Of a stretch of 64,000 bases of DNA, positions 17,783 through 28,240 are shown piece by piece. Each line of letters opens with the position of its first letter. Within the stretch, counting starts at the first letter, position 1. The notes under the pieces are model-generated. The model ran no database searches. It saw nothing but the letters and a program-made list of their open reading frames with translations, and was not told the DNA's origin. Source of the stretch: JAMQKA01 sp034521835 (lineage in GTDB: Bacteria; Bacteroidota; Rhodothermia; Balneolales; Balneolaceae); NCBI GenBank assembly GCA_034521835.1, contig JAXHMA010000006.1, positions 1,116,001 through 1,180,000 of the forward strand, in the 5' to 3' direction. The position numbers and the translations under genes were made by a program.

Positions 17783-18325
17783 TCAACCGGTAGATCTGTT
17801 GAACTGCTTGCGATATCGCAGTGTGGAGGGGGCAATACCAAACTTCTCGTCTGGTCTTATGCCTTGTATTCTTAGAATAATAGCGATTAAAGCGTAGTGG
17901 TGCACAGTGTGACTTATAAGAAACTGTAGCTCTCGCTCTATGGAAGATCCACTCCAGGAATCTATTACCCAAGAACCATTTTCATTGTTTTTCACTTTAA
18001 TAGGCTGTCCTGACAACATCCGATCTTCCCCTAATCGGGAAAGATCCCCGATCATCGATTCAGCAGTTTGAATTGCATGACTGCGGCTTTTTTCTATTTG
18101 CTGATCGCGCTTTCGGTCGTCATAGTCAATTTTTCGGGACGCCGAAACTGATGCGGTAAACGCCATATAATGCTCCAGGATATGCCGCATATGCTTGCCG
18201 ATGCAGCTCTGGTAATATTTTGAATTCGTATGTTTGTACTGGGCATCAGAAATACTGCTCAAGACATCGATCCCTTGGTCCAGTAACACTTTGTTAGTTT
18301 CTATTAGGTGTACTCCTTCAGCCAT
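17783..18325 (-). CDS. DinB/YfiT-family putative metal-dependent protein
   Basis: A 180-residue helical protein with the DinB-like metal site: HMRHILEHYMAF (His near residues 46-53) and HTVHHYALIAIILRIQGI (His near 139-143). Members are thiol transferases or of unknown function. It lies 8 bp after the end of the PlsC gene and 18 bp before the hydrolase-DedA-ATP-grasp gene, so the three are probably one operon. Confidence 0.8.
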   Translation of the reverse strand: MAEGVHLIETNKVLLDQGIDVLSSISDAQYKHTNSKYYQSCIGKHMRHILEHYMAFTASVSASRKIDYDDRKRDQQIEKSRSHAIQTAESMIGDLSRLGEDRMLSGQPIKVKNNENGSWVIDSWSGSSIERELQFLISHTVHHYALIAIILRIQGIRPDEKFGIAPSTLRYRKQFNRSTG

Positions 18326-18332
18326 ATATCTC

Positions 18333-19099
18333 TTATCTCGCGTTTGCTGTAGATGTGAATTGCAATTCCACCTGTTGCTGTAATTTTTTAGCCAACTTTT
18401 TTCTGTCCTTGTGTTTTACACGGTTATCACCAAAAGTAACCACTGCTCGTACTGAGGGGACTGTCAATAGCTTTATAAAGTGATCCGTAAATGATTGCTC
18501 TCCCCACCAGCAAACCCAGTTTTTAGCCGGTTTTTTGAAATCTGATGTACAATACCGGATGGTGGCATAAGATACAGGAAAATTTTTAGAAGCTGCATAT
18601 TTTAACAGCGAAGACTTAAATCTCTTGACGGCCTCCCCATTGGTCGTAGTGCCCTGGGGAAAAGGATGACTCCCTGCTTGTCATTGATGTTGCGATCGAT
18701 AAGGCGATTAACTCTGGGAATATCCCGGTTAAGCGTCCGGTCTATAAAGATTATGTTTATGCCCTCTGCCATACTGCCGAGTACAGGCCACGAGCGAACC
18801 TCGCTTTTTGCAACAAAAACACAATCCATTGAGATAAAAAATGGAAGTATGTCAATATAACTTAAGTGATTGCTTACCAACAGGAAAGGAGGATCAGGTG
18901 GAGTGCCTTTTAATTTAATATCCATGTTGAGTATAAAAGCTAAAGACGTAGCCCAACAGCGCACCACTCCATTTCTCCACCGGGTTGGATCTTTTCTCAG
19001 AAGCAGTAAACAGCCGCGCCCTACCAGGTAAAGAGAGTATAAAAAGAGGGTAAGCGCGGTAAATCCAAAGGCTCTGAAAATACCCCTGAGAATTGACAT
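18333..19099 (-). CDS. plsC: 1-acyl-sn-glycerol-3-phosphate acyltransferase (PlsC-like), one frameshift
   Basis: Acyltransferase motifs are clear: NHLSYIDILPF (NHxxxxD, about residues 87-97), block II-like FVAKSEVRSWP, GINIIFIDR, and ILFPQGTTTNGEAV (block III) after correcting one missing C in the CCCC run at about 18655. The corrected frame continues to a TAA at 18333 (about 255 residues). An N-terminal membrane helix is present. It acylates lysophosphatidate in phospholipid synthesis. The lone homopolymer indel in a housekeeping-type gene is probably a sequencing error. Confidence 0.82.
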
Positions 19100-19252
19100 G
19101 GAGAATTTCGTTATTGATTATTGTAAGAACAGCGTCCGCATGCGTTCGTCTGTCAAATTAGTATCAAGTATAATAAGATAATCGATTGTTTGGAACCCCC
19201 GATCTAAGGCAGGAACACTGCAGACCTTCGTGGAAACTACTCGAACAATTTC

Positions 19253-19402
19253 CTACAACAGGTTTGGGAAAAAGTACCCAACGAACCAGCGTATCAGGAA
19301 ATAAGCAGCTATACCGCCAATTGTTAAGCCCAAAACCACTACGGCAATTGCGGTACCCTCTGACATCTCTTTCTTTTGCGGTATTTTTTTCTTTTTTGCC
19401 AT
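19253..19402 (-). CDS. Small single-pass membrane protein (49 aa)
   Basis: The minus strand reads MAKKKKIPQKKEMSEG, then TAIAVVVLGLTIGGIAAYFL and a short aromatic tail ending FPNLL: a lysine-rich N-terminus followed by one transmembrane helix. It has ATG and TAG and no internal stop. Its composition is unlike a random frame. It stands alone between the PlsC operon and a divergent gene. No family recognised. Confidence 0.5.
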   Translation of the reverse strand: MAKKKKIPQKKEMSEGTAIAVVVLGLTIGGIAAYFLIRWFVGYFFPNLL

Positions 19403-19648
19403 AACACTACCCTTTGATTTAGAATAATTACATTAATATAAAAATCCCTGTTCGCTGTTTGATAATTTTGTCGCTTGAATATCATTTTACAAAGTAATTT
19501 CCTCATTTGAAAAATCTTGATTTTATTCGAGGTAGGTTTATGGGAGCTGAGCAAATAATTGGTCACGTCTGGACCTTGACAACCATTGGTTTCACAGGCA
19601 GAACAGAATATGAATCGCATTAGTATTAACCATTGAAAAGCACGCTTG

Positions 19649-20161
19649 ATGGACAAGGAACTGATCGTTGAAGAGAAATATTCCGGATACTGGATTCAAA
19701 TCACCATAGCCCTTGGGCTGATAACTGTCGCCTTTTTGTTCGTATACTCTATTACCTCCGATATTTTGTGGAAGGGTATCCTGCGACTGATAGCATTTGG
19801 AGGGCTGGCGGCTACTGTTTTTAGTGCTCTAAAAGTGATGCAGGGCAAACATACCGTACATCTGGAGATCAGCGACACAAACCTGTTGCTCACCTATACC
19901 AGGAAGAGTCAAACAATCAGTAAAGATATATTTTCGCTTGACAATATTGATGTGCTGTACAGTGAGAAACATGCCTCTTTTATGGGGGAAGCCCTGCTTT
20001 TCAATGACCAAAACGTCCGCTTTGTCCCCGTGGATTCCGACCGGCCGCTGAACCTGGTGGAGGTGAAAGGGCGACCATTGGCATTATCGGAAGAAGATGC
20101 CCAAAGAGTGAAGGATTTTGTTGAAAATCATGCTCCCAATGCAGATATACCAATGAAGTAA
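19649..20161 (+). CDS. Membrane protein with PH-like soluble domain, unknown function
   Basis: About 170 residues. Two membrane helices form a hairpin (residues 14-33 and 43-62). A beta-rich cytosolic part (VHLEISDTNLLLTY to VRFVPVDSD) resembles small bacterial PH-like domains, and a short C-terminal helix follows. I start at Met-19649 rather than the adjacent ATG three bases earlier; either is possible. It lies 53 bp upstream of the D-amino-acid enzyme gene on the same strand. Function not known. Confidence 0.65.
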   Translation: MDKELIVEEKYSGYWIQITIALGLITVAFLFVYSITSDILWKGILRLIAFGGLAATVFSALKVMQGKHTVHLEISDTNLLLTYTRKSQTISKDIFSLDNIDVLYSEKHASFMGEALLFNDQNVRFVPVDSDRPLNLVEVKGRPLALSEEDAQRVKDFVENHAPNADIPMK

Positions 20162-20214
20162 ATTTGGTATACATTTTACAATTATCGTAAATACAACTGA
20201 TTCACTGGTTTACC

Positions 20215-21296
20215 ATGGTCAAATCTCCTACGCTGTTACTTGACGAGGAAATATGCCGCGCTAATATCCAACGCATGGTAGAGAAAGCGGAACGACATGC
20301 ATTGACGTTGAAGCCTCATTTTAAGACTCACCAGTCGGCCGCAATCGGTGAGTGGTTTCGTGATGAAGGCGTGAGGTCGATCACAGTCTCCTCGGTTCAA
20401 ATGGCGGAATACTTTGCGGAGCATGGATGGAACGACATTACAATAGGTTTCCCGGTGAATATCCGGGAGGTAGAGATGCTAAAAACACTTTCTGAGCAGA
20501 TCGACACCCTTAGCCTGTTCGCCTATAACGATTACGCACTCGATGCCCTTGAAAAAAATCTGCGCACGCCGGTACAAATTTACATTGAGATCGACACCGG
20601 CGCTAATCGTTCTGGTTTAGCACCCCATCAACCTGAGGAAATCTCAAGGATTAAGAATCGAATTGAAAGCTCAGCAAACATGCAATTTAAGGGATTCTAT
20701 TCACACCCCGGCACTCCTATTCTGCGCGATCAAGGGAGGAAATCCTGAAGGTTCATCGCGATTTGCTGGATATGATGCAGCGACTAAAAAAAGAATTTCC
20801 GGGAGCTTCTGTTTGCGTGGGAGATACCCCCTGTTGTTCAGCAGCCGATAATTTTGAAGGCGTGGATGAGATCAGCCCGGGTAACTTTGTTTTCTATGAC
20901 CTTATGCAGGTGCAGATAGGGTCCTGCTCTTTTCCTGATATAGCCGTAGCCCTTGCTGCCCCGGTGGTCGCCAAGTATCCCAACCGGAGTGAGCTGATTT
21001 TACATGGTGGAGCCGTACATCTCTCCAAAGAAAGTATCAGGTGGAATGGAAACAGGGTTTTTGGACTCCCGGTAGCTTTGGATGAAATAGCAGGCAAATT
21101 TAGCTGGTCTGCTCCCTTCCACGATTCATACGTGAAAGCACTATCTCAAGAACACGGTGTGCTGAAGTGCAGCAGCCAGTTGTTTAGTGAGCTGCAAATT
21201 GGAGACTTGGTGGGAATTCTGCCCGTTCACTCCTGCCTTACAGCAAATCTTATGGGCAACCACTATTTACTTGATCATACTGGCGGAATCAAATGA
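20215..21296 (+). CDS. D-threonine aldolase / D-serine dehydratase-like PLP enzyme, one frameshift
   Basis: Both halves match the fold-III PLP family. LKPHFKTHQS (about residue 37) holds the PLP lysine, with EIDTGANRSGL, and after the break VGDTPCCSA, ELILHGGAVHLSKE, and ILPVHSCLTANLM (C-terminal metal-binding His/Cys). A missing base near 20710 (CCCCGG) shifts the frame; restoring it joins YSHPG to HSYSARSREEILK. Such enzymes cleave D-3-hydroxy-amino acids or dehydrate D-serine with PLP and a divalent metal. Corrected length about 360 residues. Confidence 0.8.
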
Positions 21297-21519
21297 AATA
21301 ACGTGTTTATAGATATTCAGAAGATCTATTTTAGCCTTCATCCACACGGGAAGATATTCGTTCTTTTATAGTACTATATAGAATATTACTGCGATTATAC
21401 TCCCTTAATCTGGTCTCTTAAAGAATGCTTCCGGGCAGTTACATCGGGTAAATACCTAGCCTGCAGAGTATTCTAGAAATAGATGAAGCAGCGTCTGTAC
21501 GTAGATATTCTGGGATAAT
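21297..21519. other. Intergenic gap
   Basis: Convergent end of the PLP enzyme (+) and the pilus operon (-). I see no gene and no strong terminator hairpin with a T-run. Confidence 0.4.
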
Positions 21520-23517
21520 CTATCGTTTAATAAATAGCCAGGCATCAGAGTTAAAATTTGCCCGGATATTATCTAACCCATTCTGAGCTGCTTCCATCGT
21601 TTTATATCCCTGGTAGGCAACGTAGTGGTAATTCGTGGTTTGATTGGAGAGGATAAACGCGTTGAATCCTTTTTCCTTGAGGCTGTTACTGTACTCCCGG
21701 GCATTCTCCTGGTTTGTGAATGAAGCACCAATTACAAAATAACTGAAGTCCTGTGTTTCTCCCGCCTTATCCTCGTTTTTTACCGATTGCTCCCCTTCTT
21801 GCTGCGGGTTATCCGCTTCGATTGTGGGTTCGTCGATCCGGGCCTCAGAGGTCCCAACGGTATCAGATGGCTGAACACGTTGACTCTCTTCAGAGGTTTC
21901 ATCCTGCTCCTCTTCTTCATCCTCCGAACCGAGATTAAGCGGTACGGGATTGGCAACCATTTCTGGATCGAGCACTACATCTTCTCCCGTAATTTCGGTT
22001 GCCTCATTATTTTCTGATTGCGTCTCTTCCTGCGGGGCAGAAACCTTTTCTTGCGGCTTTTGCTCTGGCATCTGCTGTTCTTCCGATAAGCTATCAGCCG
22101 GTTCTTTTTTTTCATTCTCATCTAAACGATCCATACGCGTGGGACTATATTCCTCTTTCTGATCTAATTCCTCACGAATTCGCTGGCGCGCATCATCCAG
22201 TACATCAAATTTATTTTTAACCAATCTGCCATACCGATCTTCAATAGAGGGTTGTATTTCAGCTTGAAGAAGTACGACCAGCTCACGCATTTCATAATCG
22301 TTGGAATTGAAACCGAAAAGGTATCGCAGGCCGAATAACCACGGCGGCAGATCCTTGAGAATCGGGACGCCACGTCGAACTTCAGAAATCTGGGAGGAGT
22401 ACAAACCAGCGATGGCTGTGGCCTCTCCATTGATCAGGATCGCCTGTGTTTGTGCTTGCTGCTTATTGATAATGGTACTTACGGAACTTGGCTGCACGGA
22501 TGACCGTTCTGCGTTGACATCAAGATGAATAATCGTGGTATCATTACGAGTGATAAGCGTGGGCGTTACATTCAAGATGGTACCCACACTAAAGAACTCA
22601 TCGGTAACATTACCAGCAAAGTCTCGCTGTTTTATAGAAAAATCCTGTCCGACCTGGATACGACCTTCCTCCCCGTCCATCACCCTTATCGAGGGAGAAG
22701 CCAGCACTTCGCCAAGGTTATCCGCTTCAAACGCGCTGAACAGGGCCTGTACCCGTATGCCGGTATTCCCAAGCTGACCAAAATTGACAAGGGCATTAAA
22801 CACATTCTGAGAGACGCTTTGCGCACCTACTGAATTCACCGCTACAAATTGATCATCAAAGCCTGATGTAGCGGGAAGAGTCCCACCTTGACCACCTCCC
22901 TGACCACCACCGCCGCCACCGCCCTGCTGCTGGCCGGTACCAACGTAACTACCTACATTCTCCGGTGTATTCTCAGTAAGCGAGGACCAGTCGACCCCGA
23001 CCTCCTGGAGAGCCTGGCGATTACCCTCAAAGAAAATGGCGTTAATGCGAACTTCGCGGCTATCAAGGGTGGCAGGTATTTCCTCTGCCTCTCCTGAAGC
23101 CGCTGCTGTGGTTTGTGCACCGTTTTGCATCTGAGAGGCTTGCTGCTGAGGTTGATAGGGAACAATTTCAAAAAACTCCTGTTGCTCAACCATTGCTAAA
23201 TTGTTGACTCGTAATATCAGATCCAGCGCATCACGCCAGTGCATGGCGGGAACGGCAATTCCGATATTCCCATCGGTGTTCGTCCGGTCGATGATCACTT
23301 TCCTTAGCTGGTCCTGCGCAAATTGATTAATTACGTCCAGGGCTCGCTGGAAGCTAGTATTACGACTAAACGTTACCACCTCATCCGGGCTGGTGTATTC
23401 CCGCGGAATCCGGTCGTGCGACTGGGCCTGCAGGTCAGCAACCTGGCCAATGAGTAAAAAAGCAGTAAAAATTGAAAGTAAGAAAATCCTAACCATAGTA
23501 TTATTTGTCTGTATCAT
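21520..23517 (-). CDS. pilQ: Secretin with C-terminal SPOR domain (PilQ/GspD-like)
   Basis: A 665-residue protein: signal peptide (VRIFLLSIFTAFLLIG), an N-terminal secretin/STN-type module (residues 45-120), a Gly/Gln-rich linker (about 195-215), then the secretin barrel domain with LGEVLASPSIRVMDGEEG, VGTILNVTPTLI and RRGVPILKDLPPWLFGLRYL. A long acidic linker leads to a SPOR-like domain (FSYFVIGASFTNQENAREYS to the end), which in other proteins binds denuded peptidoglycan. It forms the outer-membrane pore. Last gene of the pilus operon, starting directly at the stop of the PilO/P-like gene. Confidence 0.87.
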   Translation of the reverse strand: MIQTNNTMVRIFLLSIFTAFLLIGQVADLQAQSHDRIPREYTSPDEVVTFSRNTSFQRALDVINQFAQDQLRKVIIDRTNTDGNIGIAVPAMHWRDALDLILRVNNLAMVEQQEFFEIVPYQPQQQASQMQNGAQTTAAASGEAEEIPATLDSREVRINAIFFEGNRQALQEVGVDWSSLTENTPENVGSYVGTGQQQGGGGGGGQGGGQGGTLPATSGFDDQFVAVNSVGAQSVSQNVFNALVNFGQLGNTGIRVQALFSAFEADNLGEVLASPSIRVMDGEEGRIQVGQDFSIKQRDFAGNVTDEFFSVGTILNVTPTLITRNDTTIIHLDVNAERSSVQPSSVSTIINKQQAQTQAILINGEATAIAGLYSSQISEVRRGVPILKDLPPWLFGLRYLFGFNSNDYEMRELVVLLQAEIQPSIEDRYGRLVKNKFDVLDDARQRIREELDQKEEYSPTRMDRLDENEKKEPADSLSEEQQMPEQKPQEKVSAPQEETQSENNEATEITGEDVVLDPEMVANPVPLNLGSEDEEEEQDETSEESQRVQPSDTVGTSEARIDEPTIEADNPQQEGEQSVKNEDKAGETQDFSYFVIGASFTNQENAREYSNSLKEKGFNAFILSNQTTNYHYVAYQGYKTMEAAQNGLDNIRANFNSDAWLFIKR

Positions 23518-24369
23518 TTATTGTACCTCGAGCGTAACGCGCTCTATTATGCCGCCTTTGTTCAACCGGAATGTCGCTGTTTGCTGTTCTAAATTTATTG
23601 ATTGAAGAGAGCCAAGATATACACTGTCGCCTATTTGCAGGCGCTGCATCGTTCCATTCTGGTCGACTAGAAAGGCCCTGTTACCGCTCAGTGCCACCAA
23701 TTCACTGCTCTCTACACTTGTAAGGTTATCTTCATTGGGCTGAATATCTCTTATGAGCGGAAAGAAGGGATTGTAAACCGAGGCAAGAGCTGCCGAATTT
23801 GAGACGGTAAGCTCAGGCGTCTGCATAGTGGTATCCCGGCTGTAGAAACTGTTAAGTGAAAAATTAAAATTGACCCTTCCGTAATTTTCGAGATTGTTGA
23901 TTGGTGAAATGCTCAGTCCTTCAATTTTATTAATCGGTTTACTCAGCTCTATTTTGCGTATGAAATTTACCAGGTTGGAATAAGATCCAGTCCCCGTAAT
24001 ACTTGTGTTAATCACCCCGAACTGTCCCTCACTGGTTGAATCCACAAACGTAAACGCAAAATCAGTGACTGAAGAACCGGTGTTCAGTTCATTAATAAAA
24101 TCAAAAACTTCATCCTCATTACTGCTGGGATACATCGCCTTGTCAAAATTCTGTATGTAAAATTGAGCGCTTTCAAACTGTCGCTTCAGTGATTCATACT
24201 GGTTTGCGGTCTGCTGCTTGGCGGAAAACTTGGTTTGGGCTTCGGTAACCTCGGCATCCAGCCTTTCTATTTCCGGCTGCTGAACAAAGGTGATATAAGC
24301 ATATCCACCGCCTGTTATCAGCAGAAATACGAGCAGAAGTATTATTGTATTTCTTAGGGCGTATGACAT
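23518..24369 (-). CDS. pilO: PilO-like inner-membrane protein with PilP-like tail
   Basis: A 283-residue protein: a single N-terminal membrane helix (IILLLVFLLITGGGYAYI), a coiled coil, and a PilO-type ferredoxin-like domain (YIQNFDKAMYP to NFSLNSFYS). The C-terminal 50 residues (FLVDQNGTMQRLQIGDSVYL to the end) look like the beta domain of PilP/GspC proteins that contact the secretin. It would bridge the inner-membrane platform to the secretin encoded next. Spacing to both neighbours is 0-4 bp. Confidence 0.8.
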   Translation of the reverse strand: MSYALRNTIILLLVFLLITGGGYAYITFVQQPEIERLDAEVTEAQTKFSAKQQTANQYESLKRQFESAQFYIQNFDKAMYPSSNEDEVFDFINELNTGSSVTDFAFTFVDSTSEGQFGVINTSITGTGSYSNLVNFIRKIELSKPINKIEGLSISPINNLENYGRVNFNFSLNSFYSRDTTMQTPELTVSNSAALASVYNPFFPLIRDIQPNEDNLTSVESSELVALSGNRAFLVDQNGTMQRLQIGDSVYLGSLQSINLEQQTATFRLNKGGIIERVTLEVQ

Positions 24370-24373
24370 AAAA

Positions 24374-26062
24374 TTATTGCTCTAAAATGGCTTCTAAATC
24401 TTTCGGTTTGGGAGGTGAGTACTGCGACTTGTCCCTGGTAAATTCACGAATTACTATGGAGTACCGATACACCTCAGCTTCCCGAAGTTGCTCGGTAGTA
24501 ACATTCTGGAGGGTGGCCTCAGAAAAGATGTTGACGATCTGCGGTACCTGGTTTCGAAACAGGGTATATCCACTGAGCTGCATCCCCTGTTCATTATGCT
24601 GCATGCCTGTAAACCAGCTGCCTTCAACATTACTTTCAACCCCGTTATTAATAATATTGAGTTTGGAACTCCACACCTGGGTATTGCTGCTGAGAGTATC
24701 CAGCAGAACCAGCTCTTCGCGCAAGTTTGAAATCTTGCTGCTAAGTTCATTAGCCGCATCAACAGTGGGTTGTATTTGCTGGATTTGATTATTCAACCTG
24801 CTTAATTCCGTCTGCATGCTCTGTATCTGGCTGGCATTTTGCTGATAAAAATAGTTGATTGTCAGCGGTGCAAGGAAAATCAGCAAGAGCAGAACGATGC
24901 CGTGCCACTGCAGCTTAAATATTTTTTGACGCTCAATAACCCTCTCGGGCATCAGTGACAGTTCGGGAAATGCCTCATTATCCGCCCCCGAAGCGGCCCA
25001 GGCTGTGGCAATTGCGTTTGTAAAGGCATCTGTGCTGGCGGGATCCTGGTCGCCGTAGTCAAACTTTTCGCTGTTAAACTGAAAGTTTTCGACCGGGATG
25101 TCGGGGAAGTTATCCTCGAAGAAGGAAGTAGCTTCCCGCCCGATAGAGTTATTGGCCAGGATAATCTTGTCAAGGTTGGGGACTTCTCCTGTATCAAGCT
25201 GGAAAAGTATTTTACTGAATACGGTATTGAGAAAACCTTTGGTCTCCGTACCCTCGTTAATGATGGGGGAAACCAACCAGATTTCTTCCCCCTTCATGAA
25301 AATAAGACGGGTTTTTTGAGGCCCGAACTGGATAATACCGGTGATCTTTTCGGGTTCCAGTTCATAATTAGCCTTCAGAATTCCTACAACGCTTATCTCA
25401 TCTGGAAGAATATCGTTGATGAAGAGTTTACCTTCATACAGGCTTTCTGCCTCGTCAACCAGATCCAAAAGCGTTGGTTCGTGCTCAATCGAAGAAAGGA
25501 TCAGCGATCCATTTTCACGGATTTCATAGGCATACATATCATTAGACTTTTGCACGCCGTAAATAGACTCGAGTTTTTCCTCGATATCTTTAATTAGATC
25601 TTTCTTCTTTACCTCGTTGAAGTTTGTATCCCTGATAATCTGGAAAATCGTTTCCCCGGCCTCGATATTAAGGCCCACCTCAACACTGTTCTCATCGATC
25701 TCCATCAAGGCGTTGTACAGGAGTACCCCGTTAGACTCCTCACCCTCGTCGGCTTCATCCACCATATCGAGGGAGAGCATATCTTCCCCTCCCTCATCCA
25801 GGTCATCAATATTGATATCTTCTTGAGACTGGCCGCTCCCTTCAAGTTCATCCAGCCCAAAAATGTCGTTGGCGTCTACCGGCTCTGATTCTCTTTCCTG
25901 CCCGTTTTGCTGACTGGCTACAGGAACGGATTGGAGCTCATTTATGAGCGATATGCGATCGAGCTGTACAAGCCGAACTTTGCCCTTTTCGTTTTTGACG
26001 CGGGCGATTTTCAACCGATTGCCTTCTATGACAATGCCTGTATATTCTTTAGTGCCTAACAT
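24374..26062 (-). CDS. pilM: PilM-PilN fusion-like pilus assembly protein
   Basis: A 562-residue protein. Residues 1-380 form a PilM-like actin-fold part (start EYTGIVIEGNRLKIARV; ITGIIQFGPQKTRLIFMKGE) with an acidic insert (about 70-110). A single membrane helix near 395 (GIVLLLLIFLAPLTINYFY) leads into a coiled coil and a PilN-type domain (QVWSSKLNIINN to RYSIVIREF). In proteobacteria these are two proteins, PilM and PilN; here one chain does both. It follows pilT by 32 bp. Confidence 0.78.
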   Translation of the reverse strand: MLGTKEYTGIVIEGNRLKIARVKNEKGKVRLVQLDRISLINELQSVPVASQQNGQERESEPVDANDIFGLDELEGSGQSQEDINIDDLDEGGEDMLSLDMVDEADEGEESNGVLLYNALMEIDENSVEVGLNIEAGETIFQIIRDTNFNEVKKKDLIKDIEEKLESIYGVQKSNDMYAYEIRENGSLILSSIEHEPTLLDLVDEAESLYEGKLFINDILPDEISVVGILKANYELEPEKITGIIQFGPQKTRLIFMKGEEIWLVSPIINEGTETKGFLNTVFSKILFQLDTGEVPNLDKIILANNSIGREATSFFEDNFPDIPVENFQFNSEKFDYGDQDPASTDAFTNAIATAWAASGADNEAFPELSLMPERVIERQKIFKLQWHGIVLLLLIFLAPLTINYFYQQNASQIQSMQTELSRLNNQIQQIQPTVDAANELSSKISNLREELVLLDTLSSNTQVWSSKLNIINNGVESNVEGSWFTGMQHNEQGMQLSGYTLFRNQVPQIVNIFSEATLQNVTTEQLREAEVYRYSIVIREFTRDKSQYSPPKPKDLEAILEQ

Positions 26063-26094
26063 TAAGCCGTTTCTGTAGTGTTAAATAAGGTAAT

Positions 26095-27346
26095 TTATAA
26101 TTCGGTATTACCGGAAATAAGCTGGTGCAAACGCTTTTTGTTATTGGCGTTGTTGATCGCTTCTTCCTTCGAAATTTTGCCGTCGTCGTATAGTCTTTTC
26201 AGATCCTGCTCCATGGTGTTCATCCCTTTTTCTCCGCCCTCCATCAACATCTGGTAGATCTCATTGACGTTGTCATTGCGGATGGCCGCCTTTACAGAGC
26301 TGTTTACCATCAAAATCTCCTTGGCAAGTACACGTTTGCCGTCAAGGCTGGGTATCAATTTTTGGCTGATTACGCAGGTCAGAACATCTGCAAGCCGGGT
26401 TCGCACCCTGTTTTGCTCCTCTGAGGGAACCTCACCCAAAATACGCTCTATGCTTTCCATGGCGGACGAGGTGTGCAATGTGCCAAACGTTTTGTGACCG
26501 GAATCGGTAATTTCCAGGGTGGTCATGATCGTTTCCGGGTCACGAAGCTCACCAACTAACAATAATATCCGGATCCTGGCGGAGTGCCTGCACGGCCCCT
26601 GCTTTAAAGGAGGATACATCCCGCCCCACTTCACGATGCCTGATAACCGACCGTTTCGGTTCATGTATTAACTCCACGGGAGACGCAATAATAACGATAT
26701 GAGAATCGACACTGCGATTGTTGGCGTCAATTATAGTATCCAGCGTGGAGGATTTACCGGACCCGGTTATACCGGTAACCAGCGTCAGGCCGTATTTGTA
26801 ATACTTCAGGCTGAGCGCCTTGGCAATTTCCGGGTGGAGATTTAATTCACGAAATGGACGAATCTCATTTTCAATCTTACGCATGTTCAGCGCCAGGTGC
26901 TCCAGATCAAAATACATGTCGGCCCGGAACCGCTGGCTTGTGCCATTATTCAACTCAATTGAGTGGGAAAAGTCCAGGTTTTTATTATCGAGCAGATGCT
27001 GTCGCTGATCGGGCATGAGGATATTGTGCAGTAGAAAATCTGTTTCCACCAAGGACATTACGTGCCCGTTCATTTTAGCCGGCGACTTATCTCCGTGTAC
27101 CCGGTACCAAACCCTGCCGTTGCAACCGGGTCCGCCAAGGTCTATATCGGAGGCCTCGTTGCTCTTCATCTCCAAGAGGTAATCGCGTAATATTTCGGTA
27201 AGCTCCAGCCGCGTTTCCTCGGTCTGGTTGTCTATAATTCGCCCTATACGTCGATGTCTCTCGAGTCCCTGGGCTGATTTGGGAAGCTGATCGGCCATTG
27301 GCTTGGTGAGCTCCTTAAGCCGGTCTATTTGAATAACCTGTTCCAT
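26095..27346 (-). CDS. pilT: PilT-like type II/IV secretion ATPase, one frameshift
   Basis: Walker A GITGSGKSS (about residue 194), Asp-box-like IIASPVELIHEPKRSV, Walker B-like PDIIV followed by VGELRDPETI, and the His box KTFGTLHTSSA. The frame breaks near 26560 at one extra base within GTTAGTTGGT; removing it joins DPDIIV to VGELRDPE. Length after correction is about 416 residues. PilT powers pilus retraction. A fault in this conserved gene is more likely error than decay. Confidence 0.82.
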
Positions 27347-27591
27347 AGATGATTAATTATGATATGACTTGCGCTTTTGAGTAGTTGTAATAGAGTCTGT
27401 CGTACACGGGCGGATTTTTATGTACCGCCTATCTCACTTTTTCTGTATCGATATCTTTATGTAATTGCCGTAGTAGACTGACATGATTTATATCAAGTAT
27501 AGACAAAAAGTAGCATTATTAAAAAATTTTAACAATGTAATAAATAAAAAAAGGTGGGCAGGAAGCGATCAATATGGCTTCAGGTCATCTA
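27347..27591. other. Intergenic gap inside pilus gene cluster
   Basis: 245 bp between the cyclic-nucleotide-binding gene and pilT. It is AT-rich near 27490-27550. No gene seen; it may hold a promoter for pilT-pilQ. Confidence 0.35.
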
Positions 27592-28104
27592 TTACCATCC
27601 CGCGTCACTGAGAAGGCGTTTCTTGAGTTTTAGCAGCTGCACGTTCATGTTACTTATTTTTTGCTGCTGGATTTCAATGATGTTTCTTGTGAAAATATTG
27701 AACAGTTTTTCCGGCTTCTTTCGGAAGAAATTGAGCGCATCATATCGCTCGAACCGCAGTAGAAGGCTGTCATCTTCTGATACCACTCTGGCCATCCGGT
27801 TATTTTTACTGAACAAGAAGGTTTCGCCCAAAAAATTACCCTCCGAAAGTACGGCCATCTGTATATTATCTTTCCATACAGAAACGCGGCCTTCCGCTAT
27901 CAGAAAAGCGGAGTTAACATACTCTGAATCCTTGACCACAACATCATCCTGAAAAAATTGCACGGGTTCACCGAGATTAAGAAATTCCATAATATCCTCG
28001 TAATGAAAGTTCCTCAATAAAAGTGGGGGCTCTTTCAAAAATTTGCGTATATAGTCAGGGGTTTCCTCTTGTTTGGGTATGCCATCGTTGCTCATTGTTC
28101 CCAT
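27592..28104 (-). CDS. Cyclic-nucleotide-binding-domain protein
   Basis: A 170-residue protein with a cNMP-binding beta barrel: FQDDVVVKDSEYVNSAFLIA, EGRVSVW, and the phosphate-binding-like loop LSEGNFLGETFLFSKNNRMA, where canonical FGExALL..RxA becomes LGETFLF..RMA. No DNA-binding domain follows; the C-terminus is a helix/coiled coil. It lies between pilB and pilT on the same strand, suggesting it tunes pilus ATPases in response to a nucleotide, but this is inference. Confidence 0.78.
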   Translation of the reverse strand: MGTMSNDGIPKQEETPDYIRKFLKEPPLLLRNFHYEDIMEFLNLGEPVQFFQDDVVVKDSEYVNSAFLIAEGRVSVWKDNIQMAVLSEGNFLGETFLFSKNNRMARVVSEDDSLLLRFERYDALNFFRKKPEKLFNIFTRNIIEIQQQKISNMNVQLLKLKKRLLSDAGW

Positions 28105-28240
28105 TGTATTCGATATTTAATCATTTTATAAGCTTTTAGCACCGCATAGTAGCTAGTAGATGTCATGAATTAGTAGTTAAGCAAATCGCTCGATGTTTTA
28201 CAATTAGTAAATCCTTAATTACACCATGTATTTTGGTGAT

